Shown here: piece after piece, positions 17,184 through 24,693 of the stretch | Position numbering within the stretch: the stretch's first letter is position 1 | How the letters are laid out: every line of letters begins with the position of its first letter | Source of the DNA: Microvirga pudoricolor | GTDB lineage: Bacteria; Pseudomonadota; Alphaproteobacteria; Rhizobiales; Beijerinckiaceae | Length of the DNA stretch: 64,000 bases | Assembly: GCF_016892705.1 (NCBI RefSeq) | Contig: NZ_JAFEMB010000002.1 | Span: 310,001 to 374,000, forward strand | Direction of reading: 5' to 3' | Notes under the pieces: generated by a model | What the model was told of the DNA's origin: nothing | The model's input: only the letters and a program-made list of their open reading frames with translations | Databases searched by the model: none | Made by a program: the position numbers and the translations under genes

Positions 17184-17780
17184 ATGGCCCCGCCGCTCTC
17201 TGAACAGGCGATCCGTTTCACCCTGTCGACCGGTGCGACCGACGCGCCGTCGCAGTTGCGCCGTCTGCTGCGCGTAGCGGCGCCGCCGCAGGTCCTCGTG
17301 ATCGACGGCGACTTCTCCGGATCCTTCGCCGATCCATCCGAGGCGAACGACCTGATCAGCGTCCTGACGGACGCGAACCTCCCCGTGATCGCCGCCCCGT
17401 CGGGTTCCATCGGGCCGCAAGGTGCCGCGATCCTGCTCTTGTGCGACCAAGTTGTCCTCGAGGCGGGAGCGGCGCTTTCCGGACACTGGCGCGACGGTCC
17501 GTGTCTCGCTGCGTTGGCCCATCGCCGCCTCGGCCCGCTTCTGGCCAGAGCGATCTTCTTCGACGACCGGACGGATCTTCTCGATATCCTTGCCGATGCC
17601 GGCATCGCCAAAAAAGCGGACGATCCCGGTGGCAGCCTGGACTCGATCCTGTCCAGACTGGGCGGCAGATCCGCCTCGATGGCCAAGAGAGCCTTGAAGG
17701 CGGCTGCGGAACTCCCGTTCCGGGAAGCCCTGAACTACGACCGCTGGCTTCACGGTCGAAGCGGAGACGAAACACGATGA
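17184..17780 (+). CDS. Divergent crotonase-fold protein lacking catalytic glutamates
   Basis: A 198-residue protein, shorter than a full crotonase (about 260). The pattern N-L-P-V-I-A-A-P-S-G...G-A-A-I-L-L-L-C-D-Q-V-V aligns with the V-A-A-V...G-x-E-L-A-L-A-C-D segment of enoyl-CoA hydratases, but alanine replaces the first glutamate and no equivalent of the second is seen. The C-terminal S-M-A-K-R-A-L-K-A-A helix is crotonase-like. It lies five bases after the true hydratase and overlaps the next start (ATGA), so it is clearly kept in the operon. A non-catalytic partner subunit or a different CoA-thioester activity are both possible. Confidence 0.7.
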   Translation: MAPPLSEQAIRFTLSTGATDAPSQLRRLLRVAAPPQVLVIDGDFSGSFADPSEANDLISVLTDANLPVIAAPSGSIGPQGAAILLLCDQVVLEAGAALSGHWRDGPCLAALAHRRLGPLLARAIFFDDRTDLLDILADAGIAKKADDPGGSLDSILSRLGGRSASMAKRALKAAAELPFREALNYDRWLHGRSGDETR

Positions 17781-18166
17781 GCACGGATTCCCGCTTCGAC
17801 GGACCTGGGCCCGACGACGTCTGGCGCGATGCCTTGCGGCAGGAGCGCTTCCTGATTCAGCGCTGCAGGAATTGCGAGCGCCATCGCTTTCCGCCTGCCC
17901 TCGTCTGCGCCGCCTGTGGCGGATCGGACCTCGTATGGGTGGAGGCATCGGGGCGGGGTGTCGTCTATGCGTCGACCGTGGTCCGTGAGCGCGAGGGCAG
18001 CTACAACGTCGCGCTCATCGACCTGGCCGAAGGCGCGCGCCTGATGAGCCGCGTGGACGGTTTGGCTCCCGAGGCCGTTCGAATCGGCATGAGCGTGACG
18101 GCCCGGATCGAGACCGCACCGGAACCGATCCTCCTGTTCCATGCCACCGATGGAGGCGTCCTATGA
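17777..18166 (+). CDS. DUF35 zinc-ribbon and OB-fold acyl-CoA-associated protein
   Basis: A 129-residue protein. The N-terminal rubredoxin-like zinc ribbon is C-R-N-C (about residues 34-37) and C-A-A-C (about 49-52), then an OB fold begins with V-E-A-S-G-R-G-V-V-Y-A-S-T-V-V. DUF35 proteins bind acyl-CoA chains and partner with thiolase-fold enzymes, for example the ChsH2 DUF35 domain with the Ltp2 aldolase in steroid side-chain breakdown. It overlaps both neighbours by four bases and directly precedes a thiolase-fold gene, so a complex with it is very likely. Confidence 0.88.
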   Translation: MSTDSRFDGPGPDDVWRDALRQERFLIQRCRNCERHRFPPALVCAACGGSDLVWVEASGRGVVYASTVVREREGSYNVALIDLAEGARLMSRVDGLAPEAVRIGMSVTARIETAPEPILLFHATDGGVL

Positions 18167-19314
18167 GTTCGTCCTTGCGCGGACGCGCGGCCATTGCGGG
18201 CGTCGGCAACACCAAACGCTGGAACGCGCCCGGCCGGACGCCCTTCGATCAGCTTCAGGAAGCGGTCGTGCTGGCCCTCGAGGATTGCGGGCTTGGCTTG
18301 AAAGATGTGGACGGGCTCTTCTGCGCCATTTCGTCCTCGGGCCTGCCCGTTCTCAACGTCGCCGAGCGGCTCGGTCTCAAGGTGCGCCATGCGGACGGCA
18401 CGATGGTCGGCGGCGCGTCCTTTCTGTTCCACCTTCAGTCGGCCGTGGCTGCCCTGGAGAACGGCCTCTGCGACGTTGCCCTGATCTGCTACGGCTCGAA
18501 CCAATTGAGCGCGGGCGGGCGTCTCGTGTCCATGCCTGACCCCCAACCTTACGAAACGCCCTACCGAGCCCGCTATCCGATCTCCAGCTATGCCTTCGCG
18601 GCGGCGCGGCACATGTACGAATACGGCACGACGCGGGAGAATCTTGCCGATGTAGCGCTCGCGGCGCGGGCCTGGGCCAATCTCAACCCGGACGCCTTCG
18701 CGCGCGGCCCGCTCGCCCGCGAGGAGATCCTCGCATCACGCATGGTCAGCGATCCACTGACCCGCGCCGATTGCTGTCTCGTGACGGACGGAGGAGCCGC
18801 GCTCGTGATCACGCGGGCGGATCGCGCCAAGGACCTGAAGAGCCAGCCGATCTATGTTCTCGGCACGGGAGTTGCGGTCAGCCACCGTCAGATCGCCGCG
18901 ATGCCGGATCTCACGACGACGGCGGCGGTCGAGTCGGGCCGCCGGGCTTACGCGATGGCCGGTGTGAAGCCGACGGATATCGACCACGTGATGGTCTACG
19001 ATGCTTTCACGATCACGACGCTCCTGTTTCTCGAGGATCTCGGCTTCTGTGCCAAGGGGGATGGCGGGGCCTTCGTGTCGAGCGGCGCTACCGCGCCGGG
19101 CGGGGGCCTGCCGGTCAATACGAACGGCGGCGGGCTCTCCTGCAATCATCCCGGCATGTATGGACTTTTCACGGTGATCGAGGCGGTCGAGCAACTGCGC
19201 GGACGGTGTGGCGAGCGACAGGTAGAGGGTGCCGAGCTCGCCCTCGCCCACGCCAATGGCGGCGTGCTATCGAGCCAGGCGACGGCCATCCTGGGGACGG
19301 CCACAACTCTTTAA
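18163..19314 (+). CDS. Thiolase-fold protein without catalytic cysteines (Ltp2/SCP2-like)
   Basis: A 383-residue member of the SCP2-thiolase/lipid-transfer group. At the usual nucleophile site it reads M-V-G-G-A-S-F (residues 81-87), with no Cys, and the C-terminal Cys motif is replaced by A-H-A-N-G-G-V-L-S-S. It keeps V-Y-D-A-F-T and N-T-N-G-G-G-L-S-C-N-H-P-G. These features resemble Ltp2-type retro-aldolases that cleave 3-hydroxyacyl-CoA together with a DUF35 partner, not true thiolases. The DUF35 gene is immediately upstream with translational coupling. So a C-C cleaving aldolase is the preferred inference; a non-catalytic acyl-carrier role is the alternative. Automatic pipelines would call it acetyl-CoA acetyltransferase. 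Confidence 0.85.
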   Translation: MSSSLRGRAAIAGVGNTKRWNAPGRTPFDQLQEAVVLALEDCGLGLKDVDGLFCAISSSGLPVLNVAERLGLKVRHADGTMVGGASFLFHLQSAVAALENGLCDVALICYGSNQLSAGGRLVSMPDPQPYETPYRARYPISSYAFAAARHMYEYGTTRENLADVALAARAWANLNPDAFARGPLAREEILASRMVSDPLTRADCCLVTDGGAALVITRADRAKDLKSQPIYVLGTGVAVSHRQIAAMPDLTTTAAVESGRRAYAMAGVKPTDIDHVMVYDAFTITTLLFLEDLGFCAKGDGGAFVSSGATAPGGGLPVNTNGGGLSCNHPGMYGLFTVIEAVEQLRGRCGERQVEGAELALAHANGGVLSSQATAILGTATTL

Positions 19315-19333
19315 CGAACAAGGTTTTGAGATC

Positions 19334-20248
19334 ATGCCAGGAATGTTGGACGGAAAGGTCGCCATCGTCACGGGCGCCGGACAGGGCGTAGGACAAGCCA
19401 TTGCGAACGGTCTCGCGGAGGCCGGTGCCGCTGTTGTCGTCAACGATGTAGGCGTCACCCTGACGGGCGAGAACCAAAATGCCTCGGCAGCCGACGAGGC
19501 TGCAGCGGCCATCAACGAGCGGGGCGGCCGAGCGGTCGCGAGCCGGGACTCGGTTGCCGACACCGCGAGCGCCGGGAAGATCGTGCAGGCGGCTCTCGAC
19601 ACTTTCGGGCGCATCGACATCGTCGTGAATAACGCGGGCATCCTGCGCGACGCGATCTTCCATCGCATGACGCCCGACGAATGGCGCGCCGTGATCGACG
19701 TCCACCTTCACGGGAGCTTCAATGTCAGCCGCGCGGCCGCGACGTATTTTCGGCAGCAGCAATCCGGCTCGTACGTTCACATGACGTCGACGGCCGGGCT
19801 CATCGGCAATTTCGGCCAGGCGAACTACATGGCGGCCAAGCTCGGAATCGTCGGCCTGTCCCGCGCCATTGCCATGGACCTCCAGCGTTTCAACGTCCGG
19901 TCCAATTGCATCGCGCCCTTCGCCTGGAGTCGGATGGTGAGTTCCATTCCGACGGAGACGGAGGCGGACAAGATTCGCGTGGCGAAGCTGAAACAGATGA
20001 CGCCGGAGAAGATCGCCCCCATGGTGGTGTTTCTCGGATCCGACGCCGCCAAGGACGTCTCCGGCCAGGTCTTCGCGGTGAGGAACAATGAAATCTTCCT
20101 GATGAGCCAACCGCGCCCGATCCGCGGCCTGCATCGCGGCGGAGGCTGGACCCCCGAGGCTCTGGCCGACCAGCTTCCCGGCGCTTTCGGACCGTCCTTG
20201 ACCCCGCTCGAGCGCTCCGCCGATGTCTTTTCCTGGGACCCCGTCTGA
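19334..20248 (+). CDS. SDR dehydrogenase of the multifunctional enzyme type 2 (HSD17B4) group
   Basis: A 304-residue SDR starting M-P-G-M-L-D-G-K-V-A-I-V-T-G-A-G-Q-G-V-G. It keeps N-N-A-G, the Ser of S-T-A-G and Y-M-A-A-K, so it is a competent NAD(P)-dependent 3-hydroxyacyl-CoA dehydrogenase. The insertion with V-V-N-D-V-G-V-T-L-T-G-E after the second strand is typical of MFE-2 dehydrogenases. I took ATG 19334 over an upstream frame that overlaps the thiolase gene. It is followed after two bases by a MaoC hydratase, reproducing as separate genes the dehydrogenase-hydratase 2 pair that is fused in peroxisomal MFE-2. Confidence 0.9.
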   Translation: MPGMLDGKVAIVTGAGQGVGQAIANGLAEAGAAVVVNDVGVTLTGENQNASAADEAAAAINERGGRAVASRDSVADTASAGKIVQAALDTFGRIDIVVNNAGILRDAIFHRMTPDEWRAVIDVHLHGSFNVSRAAATYFRQQQSGSYVHMTSTAGLIGNFGQANYMAAKLGIVGLSRAIAMDLQRFNVRSNCIAPFAWSRMVSSIPTETEADKIRVAKLKQMTPEKIAPMVVFLGSDAAKDVSGQVFAVRNNEIFLMSQPRPIRGLHRGGGWTPEALADQLPGAFGPSLTPLERSADVFSWDPV

Positions 20249-20250
20249 CC

Positions 20251-21114
20251 ATGCCTCTCGATCCCGACAAGCTTTACGCACTTCCCTTCCCCGAGATCCG
20301 CCACGCCTATACATGGCGTGACACGGTCGTCTACGGCCTCGGTCTCGGTTTTGGGCTAGATCCGACCGACGAACGCCAGTTGCGTTTCGTGGACGAGACG
20401 AAGCTCGTGGCCACGCCCACCATGGCCAACGTGCTCGCCTATCCGGGCTTCTGGATGCGTGATCTCGACACGGGCATCGATTGGGTCAAGGTCGTTCACG
20501 GGGAGCAGGCCATGCGCGTGCACCGTCCGATCCCGCCCGAGGGTGACGTCGTGGGACGGACCCGCATCGTCGACATCGTGGATAAGGGGCCCGGCAAGGG
20601 CGCGCTCGTATTCGCCGAACGCGAAATCAGCGACGCCGCCACGGGCGAGACGCTCGCCACCCTCCTGCAGACAGTGTTCTGCCGTGGGGATGGCGGGTTC
20701 GGCGGAAGCTCCACCTCGCCCCGGACGCCGCATCCTCTCCCGGATCGGGAGCCCGACCTGAGCCTGGATATGCCGACCCACCCGCAGATGGCTCTGGTGT
20801 ATCGCCTGTCGGGTGATTTCAACCCGCTCCACTCCGATCCCGCCGTCGCCCGCAAGGCGGGCTACGACCGGCCGATCCTCCACGGCTTGGCGACCTATGG
20901 AGTCGCGGGGCACGCGCTCCTCGCTGGTCTTTGCGATTACGCCCCGGAACGCCTGACCTTCATGGACGGACGTTTTTCGTCTCCCGTGTTTCCCGGCGAG
21001 ACGATTACCGTCGACATCTGGCGCGAGGGAGCCGGACAGGCGGCCTTCCGGGCCAGGATCAAGGCCCGGGACGTGGTGGTGCTCACCAACGGACGCTGCG
21101 AATTCGCATCGTAA
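20251..21114 (+). CDS. MaoC-family 2-enoyl-CoA hydratase (double hotdog)
   Basis: A 287-residue hydratase 2-type enzyme. The C-terminal hotdog contains Y-R-L-S-G-D-F-N-P-L-H-S-D-P, the Asp-His hydratase motif, followed by G-Y-D-R-P-I-L-H-G-L. The N-terminal half is a degenerate hotdog, which gives the wide acyl pocket seen in MFE-2 hydratases for bulky chains. It sits two bases after the MFE-2-like dehydrogenase. Presence of both a crotonase hydratase and a MaoC hydratase suggests two hydration steps, or both stereoisomers, in the pathway. Confidence 0.92.
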   Translation: MPLDPDKLYALPFPEIRHAYTWRDTVVYGLGLGFGLDPTDERQLRFVDETKLVATPTMANVLAYPGFWMRDLDTGIDWVKVVHGEQAMRVHRPIPPEGDVVGRTRIVDIVDKGPGKGALVFAEREISDAATGETLATLLQTVFCRGDGGFGGSSTSPRTPHPLPDREPDLSLDMPTHPQMALVYRLSGDFNPLHSDPAVARKAGYDRPILHGLATYGVAGHALLAGLCDYAPERLTFMDGRFSSPVFPGETITVDIWREGAGQAAFRARIKARDVVVLTNGRCEFAS

Positions 21115-21163
21115 GACCGTCCCAGGCGGCGATTGACATCAAAAAACTCCAGAAGGGTGGACC

Positions 21164-22324
21164 ATGGACTTCAACTTGACCGACGACCAGCGCGCCTTGC
21201 AAGAAAGCGCCCGGCGCTTCGCGCAGACCGAGCTGCCCGCGCTCGCTCAGGAGGTCGAGCACACCGCGCATCCCGTGCCCCAGGCCTGGATGAAGCGCTA
21301 TGCCGAGATGGGTTTTCTCGGCATCAACGCCGACCCCGACCTCGGCGGCCTTGGCCTCCCCCATCTCGATGCTTTCATCGTCATGGAGGAATTCGCCAAG
21401 GTGTCGGTCGGAGTCGCCTTCCCGATCTTCGAATGCTGCGCCGGTCCCGTGCGGATCGTGGAGCGGCTCGGCAAGCCTGCCCTCAGAGAGAGGGTCGTGC
21501 CAAAGGTCGTCGCGGGCGAAATGCTGGTGGCCATTTCCATGTCCGAGCCGGACGCGGGAACGGCCCTCACCGACCTTCGCACCAAGGCGCGCATCGAAGG
21601 CGACGAGATCGTTATCGACGGATCGAAGCGGTGGTGCTCCGGCGCCGGCCACTCGGAAGGCTATGTGGTGTTCTGCCGGTTTGACAACGCACCCGGCGCC
21701 AAGGGAATCGGGGCCGTGTTCGTGGACAAGGACACGCCCGGCCTCACCTTTGGGGCTCAGGAGGAACTCATGGGCTTCAGGGGGGTGCCCTCGGCCGACA
21801 TGAGTTTCGACAATGTGCGGGTTCCCGTGGACAACCTCTTGGTCGGGCCTGGCGGGTTCCCAAGCCTCATGGGTTTGTTCAACATCGAGCGGCTGGGCAA
21901 CGCCACGATGGCGTTGGGCGTGGCGGCAGGCGCGCTGGAACAGGTCACGGCCTATGTCCAGGACCGCAAGCAGTTCGGCAAGGCCATCGTGGACTTCCAG
22001 GCCGTGCAGATCCGCCTCGCCGAGATGGCTCTCAAGGTCGAGGCTGCGCGCTTGCTGATTCACCGGGCCGCCGCCAATGCGGGGACCGGTCTTCCGGACG
22101 CACAGGAATCCGCCATGGCCAAATGCTACGTCAACGAGGTAACCCGCGAGGTCACGGGCGCGGCGCTGCAGCTCATGGGAGGCTACGGCTACGCCAAGGA
22201 GTACGGAATGGAGCGCCGTTTTCGCGATTCCTACGGCTGGGGCATCGCCGGTGGCGCCATTGATATCCAGAAGATCAACATCGCGGCAGGGCTTGTGGGC
22301 CGCCGCTTCGACCAGCGCCGATAG
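21164..22324 (+). CDS. Acyl-CoA dehydrogenase, isovaleryl-CoA dehydrogenase-like active site
   Basis: A 386-residue FAD-dependent dehydrogenase. It has S-M-S-E-P-D-A-G-T-A and L-M-G-G-Y-G-Y. At the usual C-terminal base position it reads G-I-A-G-G-A-I-D-I-Q, so the standard glutamate is missing. Glu242 in F-N-I-E-R-L matches the alternative position used by isovaleryl- and long-chain acyl-CoA dehydrogenases, which prefer branched substrates. A GGGTGG ribosome site precedes the ATG. Its presence beside a normal-type dehydrogenase at 8960 implies two different desaturations. Confidence 0.92.
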   Translation: MDFNLTDDQRALQESARRFAQTELPALAQEVEHTAHPVPQAWMKRYAEMGFLGINADPDLGGLGLPHLDAFIVMEEFAKVSVGVAFPIFECCAGPVRIVERLGKPALRERVVPKVVAGEMLVAISMSEPDAGTALTDLRTKARIEGDEIVIDGSKRWCSGAGHSEGYVVFCRFDNAPGAKGIGAVFVDKDTPGLTFGAQEELMGFRGVPSADMSFDNVRVPVDNLLVGPGGFPSLMGLFNIERLGNATMALGVAAGALEQVTAYVQDRKQFGKAIVDFQAVQIRLAEMALKVEAARLLIHRAAANAGTGLPDAQESAMAKCYVNEVTREVTGAALQLMGGYGYAKEYGMERRFRDSYGWGIAGGAIDIQKINIAAGLVGRRFDQRR

Positions 22325-22336
22325 CCGAGCGGGCCG

Positions 22337-23440
22337 ATGGCGAGGAAGACCGTTCTCATCGCGGGAGCCAGCGGCGTCGTAGGGCAAGCCGCGCTTGAGC
22401 ATTTCCTCGGACGCGACGACTGGGACGTCGTCGCCCTGTCGCGCCGGCCTCCCGACGTGATGCCATCGAGACCGTATCGTCACCTGCCTGTCGACCTGCG
22501 GGACGCGGGGTCCTGCCGGATGGCGGCTGCCGGGCTGGAGGACATCACGCACGTGGTCTATACGGCCCTGTACGAAAAGCCGGGACTTGTGCGGGGCTGG
22601 CGCGACCCCGAACAGATGGAGATCAACCTCTCCATGCTGCGGAACCTCACCGAGTCGCTGCTCGCAAACGCGCGCGGCCTGCGGCACATGAGCCTGCTCC
22701 AGGGCACGAAGGCCTATGGTGTCCACCTTCACCCGATCGCCGTTCCGGCACGGGAAAGCTGGTCCCGCGACCCACACGAGAATTTCTACTGGCTTCAGGA
22801 AGACTACATTCGCGCCATCGCCGCGACGGCCGATCTGGGCTTCACCATCTGGCGGCCGCAAGTGATCTTCGGCGACGTCGTCGGCGTCGCCATGAATATC
22901 ACGCCGATCCTGGGCGTCTATGCGGCCATCTGCCGGGAAGAAGGGCTGCCCTTCGGATTTCCGGGCGGACCCGCCTACCTGCTGGAGGCGGTCGATGCAC
23001 GGCTTCTCGCCAAAGCGCTCGCCTGGGCCACGACAGCGCCGGGCGCACGCAATGAGACCTTCAACATCGCCAATGGCGACGTCTTTGTCTGGCAGAATGT
23101 ATGGCCGGCCATCGCCGATGCTTTGGGCATCGCGCCCGGGCCGGAGGATCGCCGGTCGCTGGCCGCCTTCCTCGAGGGCAAGGACGCGGTCTGGGACCGC
23201 ATCGTCGTCAAGTACGGCTTACGCCCCCTGGCGCTGAAGGAAGTCCTGGGCGAGTCGCACCACTATGCCGACTTCACATTCGCGACCTTTGCCAAGTCCT
23301 CCGCGCCGCCTCCCGCTCTTGTCAGCACCATCAAGCTGCGGCAGGCGGGATTTGGGGACTGCATCGATACCGAGGACATGTTCCGCGACTGGTTCCGCAT
23401 CCTCCGGGACAAGCGGATCCTGCCGCCCCTCGCAGCATGA
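22337..23440 (+). CDS. PRISE-like NAD(P)-dependent SDR (progesterone 5-beta-reductase/iridoid synthase type)
   Basis: A 367-residue extended SDR. G-A-S-G-V-V-G-Q (residues 10-17) is the cofactor loop. The diagnostic pieces are L-Q-G-T-K-A-Y-G (121-128) and N-F-Y-W-L-Q-E-D (149-156), which correspond to the G-T-K-x-Y and N-F-Y-Y-x-x-E-D motifs of the PRISE group. Those enzymes reduce enones or similar activated C=C bonds. The gene is 12 bases after the acyl-CoA dehydrogenase and ends in overlap with the following frame. An ene-reduction step on a cyclic or branched intermediate is therefore plausible but not proven. Confidence 0.85.
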   Translation: MARKTVLIAGASGVVGQAALEHFLGRDDWDVVALSRRPPDVMPSRPYRHLPVDLRDAGSCRMAAAGLEDITHVVYTALYEKPGLVRGWRDPEQMEINLSMLRNLTESLLANARGLRHMSLLQGTKAYGVHLHPIAVPARESWSRDPHENFYWLQEDYIRAIAATADLGFTIWRPQVIFGDVVGVAMNITPILGVYAAICREEGLPFGFPGGPAYLLEAVDARLLAKALAWATTAPGARNETFNIANGDVFVWQNVWPAIADALGIAPGPEDRRSLAAFLEGKDAVWDRIVVKYGLRPLALKEVLGESHHYADFTFATFAKSSAPPPALVSTIKLRQAGFGDCIDTEDMFRDWFRILRDKRILPPLAA

Positions 23441-23484
23441 CACCAAGGCGCCGGACAGACGTGCGCCGACCCAGGGAGGAAACC

Positions 23485-24507
23485 TTGTCGAACCAACGAT
23501 GGACGCAGCGCCCCGAAGGATCCAACTGGGGCGACTTCGGCCCGGATGACCAAATCGGACGCATGAACCTCCTGACCCCGGAGCGGCGTCTCAAGGCGAT
23601 CCGGGAGGTCGAGCACGGTCTCACGTTCTGCCTGAGCCTGCCGCTGGACTATCCGGGCGGCAACGAGCTGTTCGCGCTGCGCAAGGAACCGCGCTTCTTC
23701 TACGAAAAGCGTGGGACCGGGCACAACTACAACTTCCGCCTCTCTCAGGTGTGCGGCTGCTTCTCCGACGTGGTGTCCGACGACGCCGTCATGCTCTACA
23801 CCCAGTACTCCACCCAGTGGGACGGCCTGGGCCATGTGGGCCAGATGTTCGATGTCGACGGGGACGGGGTGGCCGAGAAGGTCTACTACAATGGCTTCCA
23901 GGGCGGCGTTCATGTGGTCGGGCCCGACGATGCGCAGAGCGATCTGGGGGCGCATGCAATCGGCATCGAGAACCTGGCGACGGCCGGGGTCCAGGGCCGG
24001 GGCGTGCTGGTCGATCTGGAAAAGGTTCACGGCCGCGAGCGCGTACTCGTCGGGTATGACGGCCTCATGGGAATGATCGACGACCAGAAGGCGAGCGTCG
24101 AGACAGGCGACTTCCTCTGCCTCTATACGGGCTTTGCCGACCTCATCCTGGAAATGGGCAAGAAACCCGATGGGGAAGTCCTGGCGAAATCCTGCCCGGT
24201 TCTGGACGGACGCGATAGCCGGCTGTTGAACTGGATCACCGATTCCGGCATCGTGGCTATCTGCGCCGACAATTTCGCCGTGGAGGCCTATCCGGCTCGG
24301 CCTGGCGAAGGCGACGCTTATCCCGGGCTGCCGCTGCATGCTCATTGCCTGTTCAAGCTCGGTCTCAATCTCGGCGAGCTCTGGTATTTCGGCGAACTTG
24401 CACGGTGGCTGCGCCAGAACGGCAAGACCAGCTTTCTCTTGACTGCCCCTCCCCTACGTCTCACAGGCGCCGTGGGATCGCCGGCCACCCCCATCGCCAC
24501 CGTTTGA
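23485..24507 (+). CDS. Cyclase family protein (putative metal-dependent hydrolase)
   Basis: A 340-residue member of the cyclase/kynurenine formamidase fold. It has Y-S-T-Q-W-D-G-L-G-H, a variant of the family's H-x-G-T-H-x-D metal motif, in which the first His is replaced. The nearby D-G-L-G-H-V-G and later H-A-I-G-I-E also fit the family. I chose TTG at 23485 because GGGAGGA lies 6 bases upstream; an ATG at 23437 overlapping the previous stop would add 16 residues. Known members hydrolyse amide or ester bonds, or open lactone or ring structures. Its position at the end of the operon suggests a ring-opening or hydrolytic step. Confidence 0.85.
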   Translation: MSNQRWTQRPEGSNWGDFGPDDQIGRMNLLTPERRLKAIREVEHGLTFCLSLPLDYPGGNELFALRKEPRFFYEKRGTGHNYNFRLSQVCGCFSDVVSDDAVMLYTQYSTQWDGLGHVGQMFDVDGDGVAEKVYYNGFQGGVHVVGPDDAQSDLGAHAIGIENLATAGVQGRGVLVDLEKVHGRERVLVGYDGLMGMIDDQKASVETGDFLCLYTGFADLILEMGKKPDGEVLAKSCPVLDGRDSRLLNWITDSGIVAICADNFAVEAYPARPGEGDAYPGLPLHAHCLFKLGLNLGELWYFGELARWLRQNGKTSFLLTAPPLRLTGAVGSPATPIATV

Positions 24508-24693
24508 GGCGCTCATTCCGTAACGTATCGAGCGTAGAAGCCAGCATTCGTCGTCGCCGTGCAAAATCGATGGGCGAGTGCTCATTCTTTATACAGGCGT
24601 TTGATTAGAATTGGTCCTGCCTCTTCTGGAGAAGACCTTCAACCAGGATTTATAAAGACGCTTCCGGGTTAGCCGACAATCCATGAGGCGTTG

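Noticed and set aside
21083-22861. Minus-strand open frame of 592 codons over the second acyl-CoA dehydrogenase
   Set aside because: Antisense to two genes with clear families; no similarity to a known protein and no start signal.
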